Shown here piece after piece: positions 41,948 through 49,480 of a stretch of 64,000 nt of DNA. Location: positions 1 to 64,000 of the forward strand of contig CAYMSO010000002.1 of assembly GCA_964393185.1 (NCBI GenBank). Reading direction: 5' to 3'. Positions within the stretch are counted from its first letter, which is position 1. Every line of letters starts with the position of its first letter. This DNA is from CAYMSO01 sp964393185 (GTDB lineage: Bacteria; Patescibacteriota; Dojkabacteria; J137). A model generated the notes under the pieces. It was not told the origin of the DNA. It ran no database searches and worked only from the letters and a program-made list of their open reading frames with translations. The position numbers and the translations under genes were made by a program.

Positions 41948-44389
41948 ATGACAGAAAGTAATTTTAATGAAAATTACAATAAATATGTAAAGGAAATCTA
42001 TAGATTTGCGCTTTTCAAAACTAATTCGAAAGAAGACGCAGAGGACATCGTTTCCGAAGTATTTATTAAGTTTTCTAATCAAGATATTCAAAACATTCAA
42101 AACCCAAGAGCTTGGTTATACAAAGTAACTAGAAACACTATTTACGATAAATTTGTAAGACAAAATGTAATAAAAGCAGAAACTATAGATCAAGATTACA
42201 CAGAAGAGATAGATTTACAAACAACGACACCTAAAATTGAAGATATAGCATTAGATGAGGCTTTTGTAGATATAATCATCAACGAAATAAAAAATTTAGA
42301 TTCAACATCTGCAGATATTATCTTAATGAAGGTTTGGGATGAATTAACATTTTCGGAAATTGCAGAAGCAGTAAAACTTACAGAAAACAATGTAAAGCAA
42401 AGATTCTATAGAGGAATCGAGAAAGTAAAAAGATCTTTAAACTCAAAACCTCATACCTATAAGATGCGCTCAATTACAGTACCTATTTTACTAGCAGGTA
42501 TAATCAAAATATCTGCTACGCCAGGCTTTCAACTAACTGGCAGCCAAATAGGCACTCTAAGTGCTAATTTATTTAATCAAATTACTTTTACAACAATGAC
42601 TACCCCAAGCTTAGTTGGCAAACTATTAATGCTAACTCAATCAAAAATTGCAATTGCTGCGGCTACAACTACTATGGTAGCAGTTGGTAGTGCCGGCTAT
42701 GTTGCATATAACGAAACTAGTAACAATAACGAAAAAAATACATCAGAGATACAACTATCAGACAACACTCCGGTATTATCTGAATCTGAATGTACACAAA
42801 CATTTCTAAGCCCGGATTTTCCCTATACCTCTTTTGATTATGATAGTTGCAGATACAATTTGGAAGTTAAGAAACTGGACAGTAATCAAACAAATGTAAA
42901 ATTATCCAATGCTGAAGGAGCCCTAACTTTCAATTTTATAGTGCCAGGTCCTACGGGAGTTATAGCATCATGTAAGAAAGGTGAAGCTACAATTGTAAAC
43001 GAACAGACAGGAATGGGTAGAATCACCATAGCAAGTTATTCATACGAATACTATGATTCGTTGTCTGTAAGAGGAAGCAGTGAATTTAACGAACTGGTAA
43101 CAGCATTAGGTGAAAGTGGATTGAACGGAGTAGATCCTGAATCTGATTATTGCTTTACACCAGATATATCTGCTTATATTAGATCTTCTCTTCCTTTTGA
43201 GGGAGCTGGTAGCAATATAGGAGGAAATTTGGCGGCCTATGCAAAAATAAAGTACGAAGGCGTAAATGTGACTGATGCAGACGACATTATCTCAACTTTC
43301 AGAAATAGCTTTAATGTAGAATCGACCAGCACTAGCAAAAATGAACCTTCAGAAAGTGAATTAGAAACTATTAGAAAGAATACTACGTGGACCACCTATA
43401 CTCATCCGGAGTTTAAATTTAGTTTTAGTTATCCAGAATATTTAGCAAACCCAATGCCTTATAGTAAAAACACCTTAGTTCTAGGATCTACTGACTCTCA
43501 ATATGGATTGATTTTAAGTTTTAGAGAACTTAATTCTACAGAGAACATTCTTCCTACTGGGATTGCTGTAGATGGTGAGTGGAATAATATTAAAGAATTA
43601 ACTACAAAAAGAGGAACAGTTCTAAAAAGAACAACATTAGTAAAAGATGGTAAAACTAAAGATATTTACTATGGATCTTTCCCAACTGGATTTTCTACCT
43701 TCGGGATAGATAGAATGGAATTTTTTGTACAAACAACACCAAAGATTACTGATAATTACGATTATGCACAAATTAACTTAAGTACGGATATAATAAACGA
43801 AATTGACCAAATAGTTTCTTCTATAGATGTGTTGGAACAAGTACCCGTTGGCTGGAACTATAAATATTTTCCAGAATGTGGAATAAAGATGCTTATCCCA
43901 CCAGAAGCTGAAACAATTGTGAATAATACAAAATTTAAGTGGACTCTGTCTCAACCTACTAATGAAGGACTTCTAAAGGGCGTTTTTACCAAAATAATTA
44001 GAATTAACTACCAAGCATATTCTTTGGAAGGAGAATTATTGGGAAATGGAGATACATCAAATACCATAGAGGTGTATTGCATTCCAAATGCAAATAATTT
44101 CAGTTTATGGGACTCTATAAATTTAATTGAATCAGAAATTGCTAAATTTAATCAAAATGCAGATGAATCAGTACGAATAGAGTTTTACAATAGAGGAAGC
44201 AAATATCTTTGGGGAAGGAATGTATTCAACTATAGTTTAAGTGGTGGAATGAATGACTACAATGCAATTTATGATTTAGTCGCTACGCCTAATTATTTAT
44301 ATTCTGTGTTAAAAACAGGCAACTCTAACAATACAGAACTCAATACAGTAATAGAGAAAATATACTCTGGTATTATATTGGATATTTAA
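41948..44389 (+). CDS. ECF sigma factor fused to a membrane helix and large ectodomain
   Basis: The 813-residue protein begins with an ECF sigma factor: region 2 at about 8-72 (EDAEDIVSEVFIKF, NPRAWLYKVTRNTIYDKF) and region 4 at about 105-163 (ELTFSEIAEAVKLTENNVKQ, then RFYRGIEKV). A hydrophobic patch (175-190) and a clear membrane helix (about 232-255, IAIAAATTTMVAVGSAGYVA) follow. The remaining roughly 550 residues would lie outside: two or three beta-rich segments, including HPEFKFSFSYPEY (PsbP/lipoprotein-like) and paired cysteines. Normally sigma and membrane sensor are separate proteins. Adjacent to the cohesin/dockerin genes, it may sense surface glycan and control them, like SigI-RsgI in Clostridium; that is inference. 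Confidence 0.85.
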   Translation: MTESNFNENYNKYVKEIYRFALFKTNSKEDAEDIVSEVFIKFSNQDIQNIQNPRAWLYKVTRNTIYDKFVRQNVIKAETIDQDYTEEIDLQTTTPKIEDIALDEAFVDIIINEIKNLDSTSADIILMKVWDELTFSEIAEAVKLTENNVKQRFYRGIEKVKRSLNSKPHTYKMRSITVPILLAGIIKISATPGFQLTGSQIGTLSANLFNQITFTTMTTPSLVGKLLMLTQSKIAIAAATTTMVAVGSAGYVAYNETSNNNEKNTSEIQLSDNTPVLSESECTQTFLSPDFPYTSFDYDSCRYNLEVKKLDSNQTNVKLSNAEGALTFNFIVPGPTGVIASCKKGEATIVNEQTGMGRITIASYSYEYYDSLSVRGSSEFNELVTALGESGLNGVDPESDYCFTPDISAYIRSSLPFEGAGSNIGGNLAAYAKIKYEGVNVTDADDIISTFRNSFNVESTSTSKNEPSESELETIRKNTTWTTYTHPEFKFSFSYPEYLANPMPYSKNTLVLGSTDSQYGLILSFRELNSTENILPTGIAVDGEWNNIKELTTKRGTVLKRTTLVKDGKTKDIYYGSFPTGFSTFGIDRMEFFVQTTPKITDNYDYAQINLSTDIINEIDQIVSSIDVLEQVPVGWNYKYFPECGIKMLIPPEAETIVNNTKFKWTLSQPTNEGLLKGVFTKIIRINYQAYSLEGELLGNGDTSNTIEVYCIPNANNFSLWDSINLIESEIAKFNQNADESVRIEFYNRGSKYLWGRNVFNYSLSGGMNDYNAIYDLVATPNYLYSVLKTGNSNNTELNTVIEKIYSGIILDI

Positions 44390-44404
44390 TCAATAATGAC
44401 TATA

Positions 44405-44435
44405 CAAGGGGACTTCGCAAAGCGAAGTCCCCTTG
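44405..44435. terminator. Strong hairpin terminator
   Basis: A perfect 14-bp inverted repeat (44405-44418 with 44422-44435) with an AAA loop follows the sigma-fusion stop. It isolates that gene from prmC. Confidence 0.8.
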
Positions 44436-44447
44436 AGTCATGTTTGT

Positions 44448-44453
44448 TATAAT
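44448..44453 (+). promoter_or_regulatory. -10 box of prmC, leaderless arrangement
   Basis: A perfect TATAAT lies five bases before the prmC ATG at 44459, so the transcript would begin at the start codon. No clear -35 is visible because the terminator hairpin occupies that position. Confidence 0.55.
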
Positions 44454-44458
44454 ACTGT

Positions 44459-45238
44459 ATGCGCAGAAAATTTACTACCCCAGAACTCAATGCTTTACTA
44501 AAAAATAAAATAGACCCAGAAAGCATTACCGACGATAAGCCAGTAGAGTATATTCTAGGCAAAGCAGAATTTTATGGAAGAAATTTTATAGTTAATGAAA
44601 ATGTCTTAATTCCAAGGATAGAAACAGAAGAGTTAGTTAAAATTGCTTTAGAAAAAGTACAAACGCTAAATCCTGTTTCCTCAAATATAATCACTTTTGC
44701 TGATGTAGGAACTGGTTCTGGAGCAATTGGAATTACCTTGGCTTTAGAATTAATGAGAATTGGACAAAGTTTTAAAGGTTACTTAAGTGATATTTCTGAA
44801 AGAGCTTTGACAATAGCCAAACAAAATGCAAACCAACTTATAAATCAAGATAAACTTATAAGCTCTAATGATCATCTATCCAGCCATTCAAACTTCGAAT
44901 TTATTACATCGAATCTTCTAGAAAACTATCCCAAATCAGAACAAAAAAGTTTTGATATTATTTTGGCCAATCTTCCCTACATTCCATCAACAAGGTTAAA
45001 TCAACTCGATAAATCTGTAAAAGATTATGAACCACATTTAGCATTAGACGGAGGAGAGGATGGATTATTTTTAATAAGAGCACTACTAGAGCAAGCAAAA
45101 GTATTTTTACGAACAGGAGGGTTTATACTCCTGGAGGTTGATGATACACACGATAACGCAACTGAATTCGAATCGGATTGGACTATTCAAGTAATTGAGG
45201 ATTCTTTTAATAAAACTCGATTTTGGCTAGTGACTTGA
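44459..45238 (+). CDS. prmC: Peptide chain release factor N5-glutamine methyltransferase
   Basis: PrmC methylates the Gln of the GGQ motif of release factors. The 259-residue protein has DDKPVEYILGKAEFYGRNF (about 24-42), the LIPRIETEELV loop, SAM motif I FADVGTGSGAIGITLAL (about 80-96), and the substrate motif ILANLPYIPS (about 168-177), where the family NPPY reads NLPY. ALDGGEDGLFLIRALL completes it. It is slightly short at the N-terminus. The hsp20 promoter -35 overlaps its stop codon. Confidence 0.88.
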   Translation: MRRKFTTPELNALLKNKIDPESITDDKPVEYILGKAEFYGRNFIVNENVLIPRIETEELVKIALEKVQTLNPVSSNIITFADVGTGSGAIGITLALELMRIGQSFKGYLSDISERALTIAKQNANQLINQDKLISSNDHLSSHSNFEFITSNLLENYPKSEQKSFDIILANLPYIPSTRLNQLDKSVKDYEPHLALDGGEDGLFLIRALLEQAKVFLRTGGFILLEVDDTHDNATEFESDWTIQVIEDSFNKTRFWLVT

Positions 45239-45291
45239 CATTAATAATAATTTTGTATTATTATTTAGCAGAGCAAGCACTAGAGTGCTAA
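45235..45291 (+). promoter_or_regulatory. hsp20 promoter and CIRCE-like element
   Basis: TTGACA (45235-45240) overlaps the prmC stop and TATTAT (45256-45261) gives a short 15-base spacer. Then comes TTAGCAGAG-N9-GAGTGCTAA (45265-45291): the right half is a perfect CIRCE half, the left half deviates at the last three positions (CTC to GAG). CIRCE is the HrcA repressor site. The clpC element in this window deviates in the same way, pointing to a lineage-specific consensus. Confidence 0.85.
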
Positions 45292-45319
45292 TTATTTAAT
45301 TTGTTAACTATAATTAAAT

Positions 45320-45748
45320 ATGAATAACAATAGAAGAATAACATTGTTGAGACCATCACAAATTTTTGATAGCTTTTTTGATGAATTCTATAACGCAGGA
45401 TCTAGAATTTTTACTAATGATCTGCAAATCGATATGTGGGAAGATGAAGATAATGTTTATGTAAATGCCAAGATTGGATCAGTCAAAAAGGAAAACCTAG
45501 ACATAGAAGTGCAGGATCAGATGTTGACCCTAACAGGACAACTTTCCGAGACAGTCGAAGATGATAATAAAAAGAAAAAGTATTATATTAAAGAAATTAA
45601 AGAAGAATCTTTCTCGCGAACAATTGCATTACCTACGCAGGTAGATGCCGACAAAGCAGAAGCTAATGTCGAAGATGGCATGGTCAAAATTAAAATGCCA
45701 AAACGACCTGAAGTTAAACCTAAAAAACTTACGATCTCACCGAAGTAA
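45320..45748 (+). CDS. Hsp20/alpha-crystallin small heat-shock protein
   Basis: The 142-residue protein has a short N-terminal arm (SQIFDSFFDEF) and an alpha-crystallin domain (about 38-130): LQIDMWEDEDNVYVNAKIG, the KKENLDIEVQDQMLTLTGQL strand pair, SFSRTIALPTQVDADKAEAN, and the GMVKIKMPKR edge strand. It is an ATP-independent chaperone that holds unfolding proteins. A CIRCE-type operator upstream and a palindromic terminator downstream make it a single heat-shock gene. Confidence 0.92.
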   Translation: MNNNRRITLLRPSQIFDSFFDEFYNAGSRIFTNDLQIDMWEDEDNVYVNAKIGSVKKENLDIEVQDQMLTLTGQLSETVEDDNKKKKYYIKEIKEESFSRTIALPTQVDADKAEANVEDGMVKIKMPKRPEVKPKKLTISPK

Positions 45749-45765
45749 GTTTGAACAATAGCTCG

Positions 45766-45799
45766 ATGAAAACTCCGCACGTACGTGCGGAGTTTTCAT
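45766..45799. terminator. Palindromic bidirectional terminator
   Basis: A perfect 34-base palindrome (centre 45782/45783) with ATGAAAACTCCGCAC arms gives a strong hairpin with T-rich flanks on both strands. It sits between the convergent hsp20 and 45832 genes. Confidence 0.85.
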
Positions 45800-45831
45800 A
45801 TTCAAAATGAAATTTCATCTTATCCTCCTGT

Positions 45832-46608
45832 TTACTTACTATACCAATTCAGACATTGAGAAATATGCGAAGCTAGCAAAGATATGTAATAGTGATTATT
45901 ACTTTCTTGATATGTGAATAGCATATTGTTGGCAACATAGTCATATACATTTTTAGAAATTTCGTCAGAGTTCGTATTGCCAGATAATTTTTTGATTTTA
46001 TTGATTACTTTTGCGTTCAACTCTGATGAACTAGTATGTATCAAATCCAACCTGCCCAAAATATCGGACCCTATCAAATCAAGAAAGTCCTTGTATTTAA
46101 TAAGCAAATATTTTGATACAAAGCTATTCATCATACAATAACTAAGTATTGTTGCCGCATTAATCGGCTGCCTATGCGTATTACGAGGAATGCTTATATT
46201 CAAATTATTAACGTTCTCAATAAGCTCTAGTTCTTCAGTCCTAAAAAGAATTAAATCCCATGTAATAGCATCATTATGCAAGGAATTATAGAGATTGAGA
46301 AAAGATAGTGGTAATACATTTTTTCTTCTATTCAAAGCCTCAGATAATCCCTCCCTATTTGAACTTTTTCCAATCACTTGATTTATACTACTAATATCCG
46401 ACAAAATTTTAGACCTATCCAATACCATTAGGGCAGCTAAAAATTCCGAGATCTTGCCGTGATTAACAATATTCATAGTACTTCTATAAGATAATCCCTG
46501 AACTAAATTCCCTTCGATAATAATATCTGCGAAAGCATTTGGCCGTGTAAAAATTTCTAGCTTATTAGTTCGTGACGCTAAATTTAGTAGTAAGTGATCA
46601 ACATTCAT
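45832..46608 (-). CDS. Hypothetical 258-residue protein
   Basis: A soluble, mainly helical protein of no recognised family. Notable stretches are SYRSTMNIVNHGKISEFLAA (about 41-60), NTHRQPINAATILSYCMMNS and a Trp-Tyr end. No signal peptide. It follows the DAHP synthase gene by 89 bases on the same strand, so it might be read through from the attenuated transcript, but the spacing makes this uncertain. Confidence 0.5.
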   Translation of the reverse strand: MNVDHLLLNLASRTNKLEIFTRPNAFADIIIEGNLVQGLSYRSTMNIVNHGKISEFLAALMVLDRSKILSDISSINQVIGKSSNREGLSEALNRRKNVLPLSFLNLYNSLHNDAITWDLILFRTEELELIENVNNLNISIPRNTHRQPINAATILSYCMMNSFVSKYLLIKYKDFLDLIGSDILGRLDLIHTSSSELNAKVINKIKKLSGNTNSDEISKNVYDYVANNMLFTYQESNNHYYISLLASHISQCLNWYSK

Positions 46609-46697
46609 AAGTTTAGTTACTAACTTATAGTAACAAATTGATCATTGATTTTACCAGAAAATTCTAATTGGTCATTAAAATTTAGTTAATATTTAAA

Positions 46698-47594
46698 TTA
46701 CATTTCGTATAATTTTCTGTATTTGCTTATCTTATTTACCATCTCGTAAAGTTCTTCCACTGTAATATGTTGTAAAGTATCAGATTTCGCAGTTCCTACC
46801 TCTATTAATATTCCATCGTATAGAAATGATTCGTCTGGCATTTTTATGTTCATAGCATCTATAGTACCGGCTACAATCGAATCTCTTAACTTGGGACCGT
46901 AACTATGACTTGGATCCCAGAACATTTTTGCTCCAGTCCTATTTTTTACTCTTAGAGCTATTTGATGCACTGGAATATTTCTATAATTTCCTTTACCTTG
47001 TACATCGAATCCTCGGTGTATTAATACAGTATTTGAACCAAATCCCCCAGCATAAGAAAATAACCCTTCCCAGGCTGTTTCTATTGACGTTTTTAATTCT
47101 AGATTTGGAGTTTGTGCATCTGTTAAGTTGATATCTCCTATATGCTTACCGTTTTTAATTCCAATTGTCATTTCTGTTCCTCCAAGAGCCCTCATGACCA
47201 TTGTGGGTAATCCCAGTTGTTGAACAGACGGAGACCAAGCAAGAATCTTGTTATCTGGAACAAAACCTTTGTATAGCGGTATTTGCAGATGTGGATCCAA
47301 AATCTCTGTTGCAATCATCAGGCCTGTTTGATTGTAGAATTCATGTGCAATAATTACACTGGGCGGAATTTCTAATTCTTCACCTTTATGTAGTCGCTGA
47401 ATATTCTTGTTTATTACATCGTAGTCTATGCCCATACCTTCACCATTGGGATTTAACATTGTTCTTGATTTACCGCCAACTATTCTAACTCCATGTGCCA
47501 AACCTAATTCTGCTATCTTATATATTTGGTGAACATTTTCTTGATCTATAGAACATGGTCCTGCAATAATTTGTATCGGTTGCTCTCTATTCAT
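46698..47594 (-). CDS. aroG: DAHP synthase (3-deoxy-7-phosphoheptulonate synthase), class I
   Basis: The enzyme joins PEP and erythrose 4-phosphate in the first step of aromatic amino acid synthesis. The 298-residue protein has IQIIAGPCSIDQENV (about 7-21), GGKSRTMLNPN (about 37-47), HRGFDVQGKGNYRN (about 193-206), RTGAKMFWDPSHSYGP with the metal His, and the conserved GTIDAMNIKMPDE. It has no ACT or chorismate-mutase domain, so feedback by allostery is less likely. Control instead appears to be by two tandem leader-peptide attenuators rich in Phe and Tyr codons directly upstream. The symbol is by function; E. coli-type isozyme identity is not implied. Confidence 0.88.
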   Translation of the reverse strand: MNREQPIQIIAGPCSIDQENVHQIYKIAELGLAHGVRIVGGKSRTMLNPNGEGMGIDYDVINKNIQRLHKGEELEIPPSVIIAHEFYNQTGLMIATEILDPHLQIPLYKGFVPDNKILAWSPSVQQLGLPTMVMRALGGTEMTIGIKNGKHIGDINLTDAQTPNLELKTSIETAWEGLFSYAGGFGSNTVLIHRGFDVQGKGNYRNIPVHQIALRVKNRTGAKMFWDPSHSYGPKLRDSIVAGTIDAMNIKMPDESFLYDGILIEVGTAKSDTLQHITVEELYEMVNKISKYRKLYEM

Positions 47595-47603
47595 AATAAT
47601 TTA

Positions 47604-47714
47604 ATAAAAAAATAAAAATACCACCTTTATTAGGTGGTTTAAATTTACAGTGTGCGCAAATCTAACCACCTATGGCGGTAAATAATAAAAAAAGAAAATA
47701 TTTTTTGCTTTCAT
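47604..47714 (-). promoter_or_regulatory. Second (proximal) Phe/Tyr attenuator of the DAHP synthase gene
   Basis: Leader ORF 47670-47714 ends within the first hairpin. Segment 1 ACCGCC (47679-47674) pairs with segment 2 GGTGGT (47670-47665). Segment 2 AGGTGGTT (47671-47664) also pairs with segment 3 AACCACCT (47639-47632), and segment 3 with segment 4 AGGTGGT (47626-47620), followed by a long T-rich run. This is the exact 1:2, 2:3, 3:4 layout of ribosome-mediated attenuation. Stalling at Phe/Tyr codons would free segment 2 and form the antiterminator. Confidence 0.85.
47670..47714 (-). CDS. Leader peptide 2 (MKAKNIFFFYYLPP)
   Basis: A 14-codon ORF reads Met-Lys-Ala-Lys-Asn-Ile-Phe-Phe-Phe-Tyr-Tyr-Leu-Pro-Pro-stop. 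Five consecutive aromatic codons precede two Pro and a TAG placed in the loop of the 1:2 hairpin. This is the hallmark of a pheA-type leader. Its role is to place a ribosome according to Phe/Tyr-tRNA supply, not to make a functional peptide. Confidence 0.85.
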   Translation of the reverse strand: MKAKNIFFFYYLPP

Positions 47715-47742
47715 AGTATTTAAACCTAAAGTTTCAAAAACG

Positions 47743-47804
47743 AAAAAACCTCCTTTCGGAGGCCATTTAGTAAGATCAAGTACTTCTACCTCCGACTATT
47801 CGGA
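47743..47804 (-). promoter_or_regulatory. First (distal) Phe/Tyr attenuator
   Basis: Segment 1 TCCGA (47804-47800) pairs with TCGGA (47795-47791) across an ATAG loop that holds the leader stop. Segment 2 TCGGAGG (47795-47789) pairs perfectly with segment 3 CCTCCGA (47762-47756). Segment 3 CCTCC pairs with segment 4 GGAGG across a GAAA loop, followed by six T. The three alternative stems are mutually exclusive. The layout repeats that of the second attenuator with unrelated sequence, so the two arose independently or diverged fully while keeping compensated pairing. Confidence 0.85.
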
Positions 47805-47852
47805 ATAATAAAAATAAAAGTAGAAATTGTTGATCGAATGATTTTTTGTCAT
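47796..47852 (-). CDS. Leader peptide 1 (MTKNHSINNFYFYFYYSE)
   Basis: An 18-codon ORF whose residues 10-16 are Phe-Tyr-Phe-Tyr-Phe-Tyr-Tyr, seven aromatic codons in a row, followed by Ser-Glu-stop. The TAG lies in the loop of the first hairpin. The A of its ATG is the predicted transcription start, so the leader is translated from a leaderless mRNA end. Confidence 0.85.
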   Translation of the reverse strand: MTKNHSINNFYFYFYYSE

Positions 47853-47858
47853 AAATGT

Positions 47859-47888
47859 ATAATAGCTTTAAAAAAAGTTTTTTGTCAA
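47859..47888 (-). promoter_or_regulatory. Promoter of the attenuated DAHP synthase transcript
   Basis: On the minus strand TTGACA (47888-47883) and TATTAT (47864-47859) are 18 bases apart. The predicted +1 is the A of leader peptide 1's ATG (47852). The promoter begins directly after the fur stop codon. Confidence 0.78.
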
Positions 47889-47889
47889 T

Positions 47890-48246
47890 CTAATTACAAT
47901 CTTCGCATTTACCTTTTATATTAAGTTCAAAAGAATCGGCCTTAATATCTTTAGGAAGAATTTTATTTATGCTTAGTGTATCTAATTCTATTTCCTTTAC
48001 CTTACCACAGTTTTCGCAAACAAAATGTTGATGATCATGATTAGATAGTTCATAACTTACCACTCCTTTTTTTAAATGCAGCTCTTTTAAAATTCCGTCT
48101 TCAACAAATCTCTGTAAATTCCTATAAATAGTTGCTGGATCTATTTCTGGATGATTGCTAATTATTTCGGAAGCCTCCAGTATGTGATTCTTTTTAAATT
48201 CATTTAAAATCAGATCTTTGTTTTTGGTTTTTCTTCGACTTGCCAT
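47890..48246 (-). CDS. Fur-family metal-dependent regulator (Fur/PerR/Zur)
   Basis: From the ATG at 48246 the protein is 118 residues (MASRRKTKNKDLIL). The winged helix includes EIDPATIYRNLQRFVEDGIL. The hinge and dimer domain carry the HDHQHF metal site and the structural zinc pairs CENC and CEDC. Which metal or peroxide it senses is not decided by sequence. A Met five codons upstream (48261) is possible, but a 6-8-6 inverted repeat begins at the chosen start, which suggests that part is operator DNA. Confidence 0.88.
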   Translation of the reverse strand: MASRRKTKNKDLILNEFKKNHILEASEIISNHPEIDPATIYRNLQRFVEDGILKELHLKKGVVSYELSNHDHQHFVCENCGKVKEIELDTLSINKILPKDIKADSFELNIKGKCEDCN

Positions 48247-48265
48247 TACATATTTTAACATGTAA
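48246..48265 (-). promoter_or_regulatory. Fur-type inverted repeat at the regulator's own start
   Basis: TTACAT-N8-ATGTAA (48246-48265) forms a 6-8-6 palindrome that overlaps the putative -10 (TAAAAT on the minus strand) and touches the start codon. Its position suggests autoregulation by the Fur-family protein, with a nearly leaderless mRNA. Confidence 0.6.
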
Positions 48266-48317
48266 GTATTAGTATCAAAGCGTAGAAAGGATCTTAATAA
48301 CTACATTTTTATTGTAA

Positions 48318-48362
48318 ACTAATCTTAAAACCATTGGCTTTAGCCAATGGATGGAGATTAGT
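48318..48362. other. Two-tier hairpin of unknown function
   Basis: ACTAATCT (48318-48325) pairs with AGATTAGT (48355-48362) and encloses a second perfect 8-bp stem CCATTGGC/GCCAATGG (48331-48338, 48343-48350) with a TTTA loop. The minus strand gives the same fold. It may be the terminator for the 48442 gene on the minus strand, or part of a small plus-strand RNA that ends at 48422. Confidence 0.6.
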
Positions 48363-48395
48363 CTTTTAATTAAGCTTCTTCATTAACAACATAAA

Positions 48396-48422
48396 ACTAT
48401 GAACTTCAGTTCGTAGTTTTTT
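48396..48422 (+). terminator. Intrinsic terminator on the plus strand
   Basis: A 9-bp stem ACTATGAAC/GTTCGTAGT (one G-U) with a TTCA loop is followed by six T. No plus-strand gene precedes it, so it may end a small RNA starting after the fur promoter region. Confidence 0.65.
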
Positions 48423-48441
48423 ATTTGCAATTTTTTGTTGT

Positions 48442-48846
48442 TTAAGACTTGAAAATGGTAATAATCATTAGAAGCAAAAACCCAATAAGTACAAATCCTT
48501 TTCTAATCAAATGCATACATTGGTAATATATATTACTTTTAGTGTCTTTATATACTTTAAAAGTTTTATAGATAGTAAAAAGCAACTCACCTTTGTTTGT
48601 TGGAGAAGAAGGAAATCTTAATGTAACAAAAGTATCTGTTTTTAATCCTAGTACACCTAATACAATTAATGAAGTACTTAAAACGAAAAAGCTGATCAAC
48701 AATACTACTTTAATAATTGGATTAGAGTATAAGTCAATATTATATATATTTGCTATACCAAGCATTGGCGTAGCTATTATAAAAACAGCTGCTGCACCCA
48801 AGAACAAATTAATTACTACAGAATATTTTTTCTTTAAGTTACTCAT
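48442..48846 (-). CDS. Small integral membrane protein
   Basis: The 134-residue protein has three hydrophobic helices (about 10-33, 43-66 and 113-131) with a short charged loop in the middle (TNKGELLFTIYKTFKVYKDT). No family is recognised. It is a single gene between the structured region near fur and another anchored protein. Confidence 0.55.
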   Translation of the reverse strand: MSNLKKKYSVVINLFLGAAAVFIIATPMLGIANIYNIDLYSNPIIKVVLLISFFVLSTSLIVLGVLGLKTDTFVTLRFPSSPTNKGELLFTIYKTFKVYKDTKSNIYYQCMHLIRKGFVLIGFLLLMIITIFKS

Positions 48847-48981
48847 GTTTAATAATATTTAATACTATGTAATGATTATAGAGAAAATTACGCAATATCG
48901 CAACTCATGGTTGAGATGTTTTAGTTAATGTGAATTTCAAAATCATACAAAATAATCAAAGTTTAGTCTTTAGAAATTATA

Positions 48982-49428
48982 TTATTTACCTAAGTATTTA
49001 ATACAATCAATTGAAGGGATAATATCCTTTTTGTAACCAGCCTCTTCTAGCCATTCCTCTCTATTTGCATTGCAAAGATTGTCGCCATTTACTTCGGCAT
49101 TATATCGCCCAATATTTTTTCCATTTACATCATACTTTTCTTGATTACAAACAGGATCATTATAGTTCTCTATGCAGTCCAAATTATCATCGTACCCTTG
49201 AGATTTTATGTAATCTCTAACACATTTTTGGATATCTGCGTTAACCTGATTGTATATTTCTTGATTTGACTTTGATTCAGCATCAGCTCTGTTAATACAA
49301 TTTGTATAATTTTTGTTTCCATAAGAATCATCATTTTGTCTATTCTTATAAATAACTGTTCCTACTATTGCTAAGAAAATAAGCGTTATCACGATTGTGG
49401 CAAAAGCATTGGATGTTTTAAATTTCAT
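48982..49428 (-). CDS. Membrane-anchored Cys-containing hypothetical protein
   Basis: The 148-residue protein has an N-terminal anchor (about 8-26, AFATIVITLIFLAIVGTVIY) and a charged outer domain with six Cys residues (for example NCINRAD, KCVRDY, LDCIENYNDPVCNQ). This pattern suggests disulfides in an extracytoplasmic domain. I do not recognise the family. Confidence 0.55.
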   Translation of the reverse strand: MKFKTSNAFATIVITLIFLAIVGTVIYKNRQNDDSYGNKNYTNCINRADAESKSNQEIYNQVNADIQKCVRDYIKSQGYDDNLDCIENYNDPVCNQEKYDVNGKNIGRYNAEVNGDNLCNANREEWLEEAGYKKDIIPSIDCIKYLGK

Positions 49429-49480
49429 ATAAAGCTAGAAAGTATAATTAGATTCTACCAGAAACAGCATATCGAAATTA

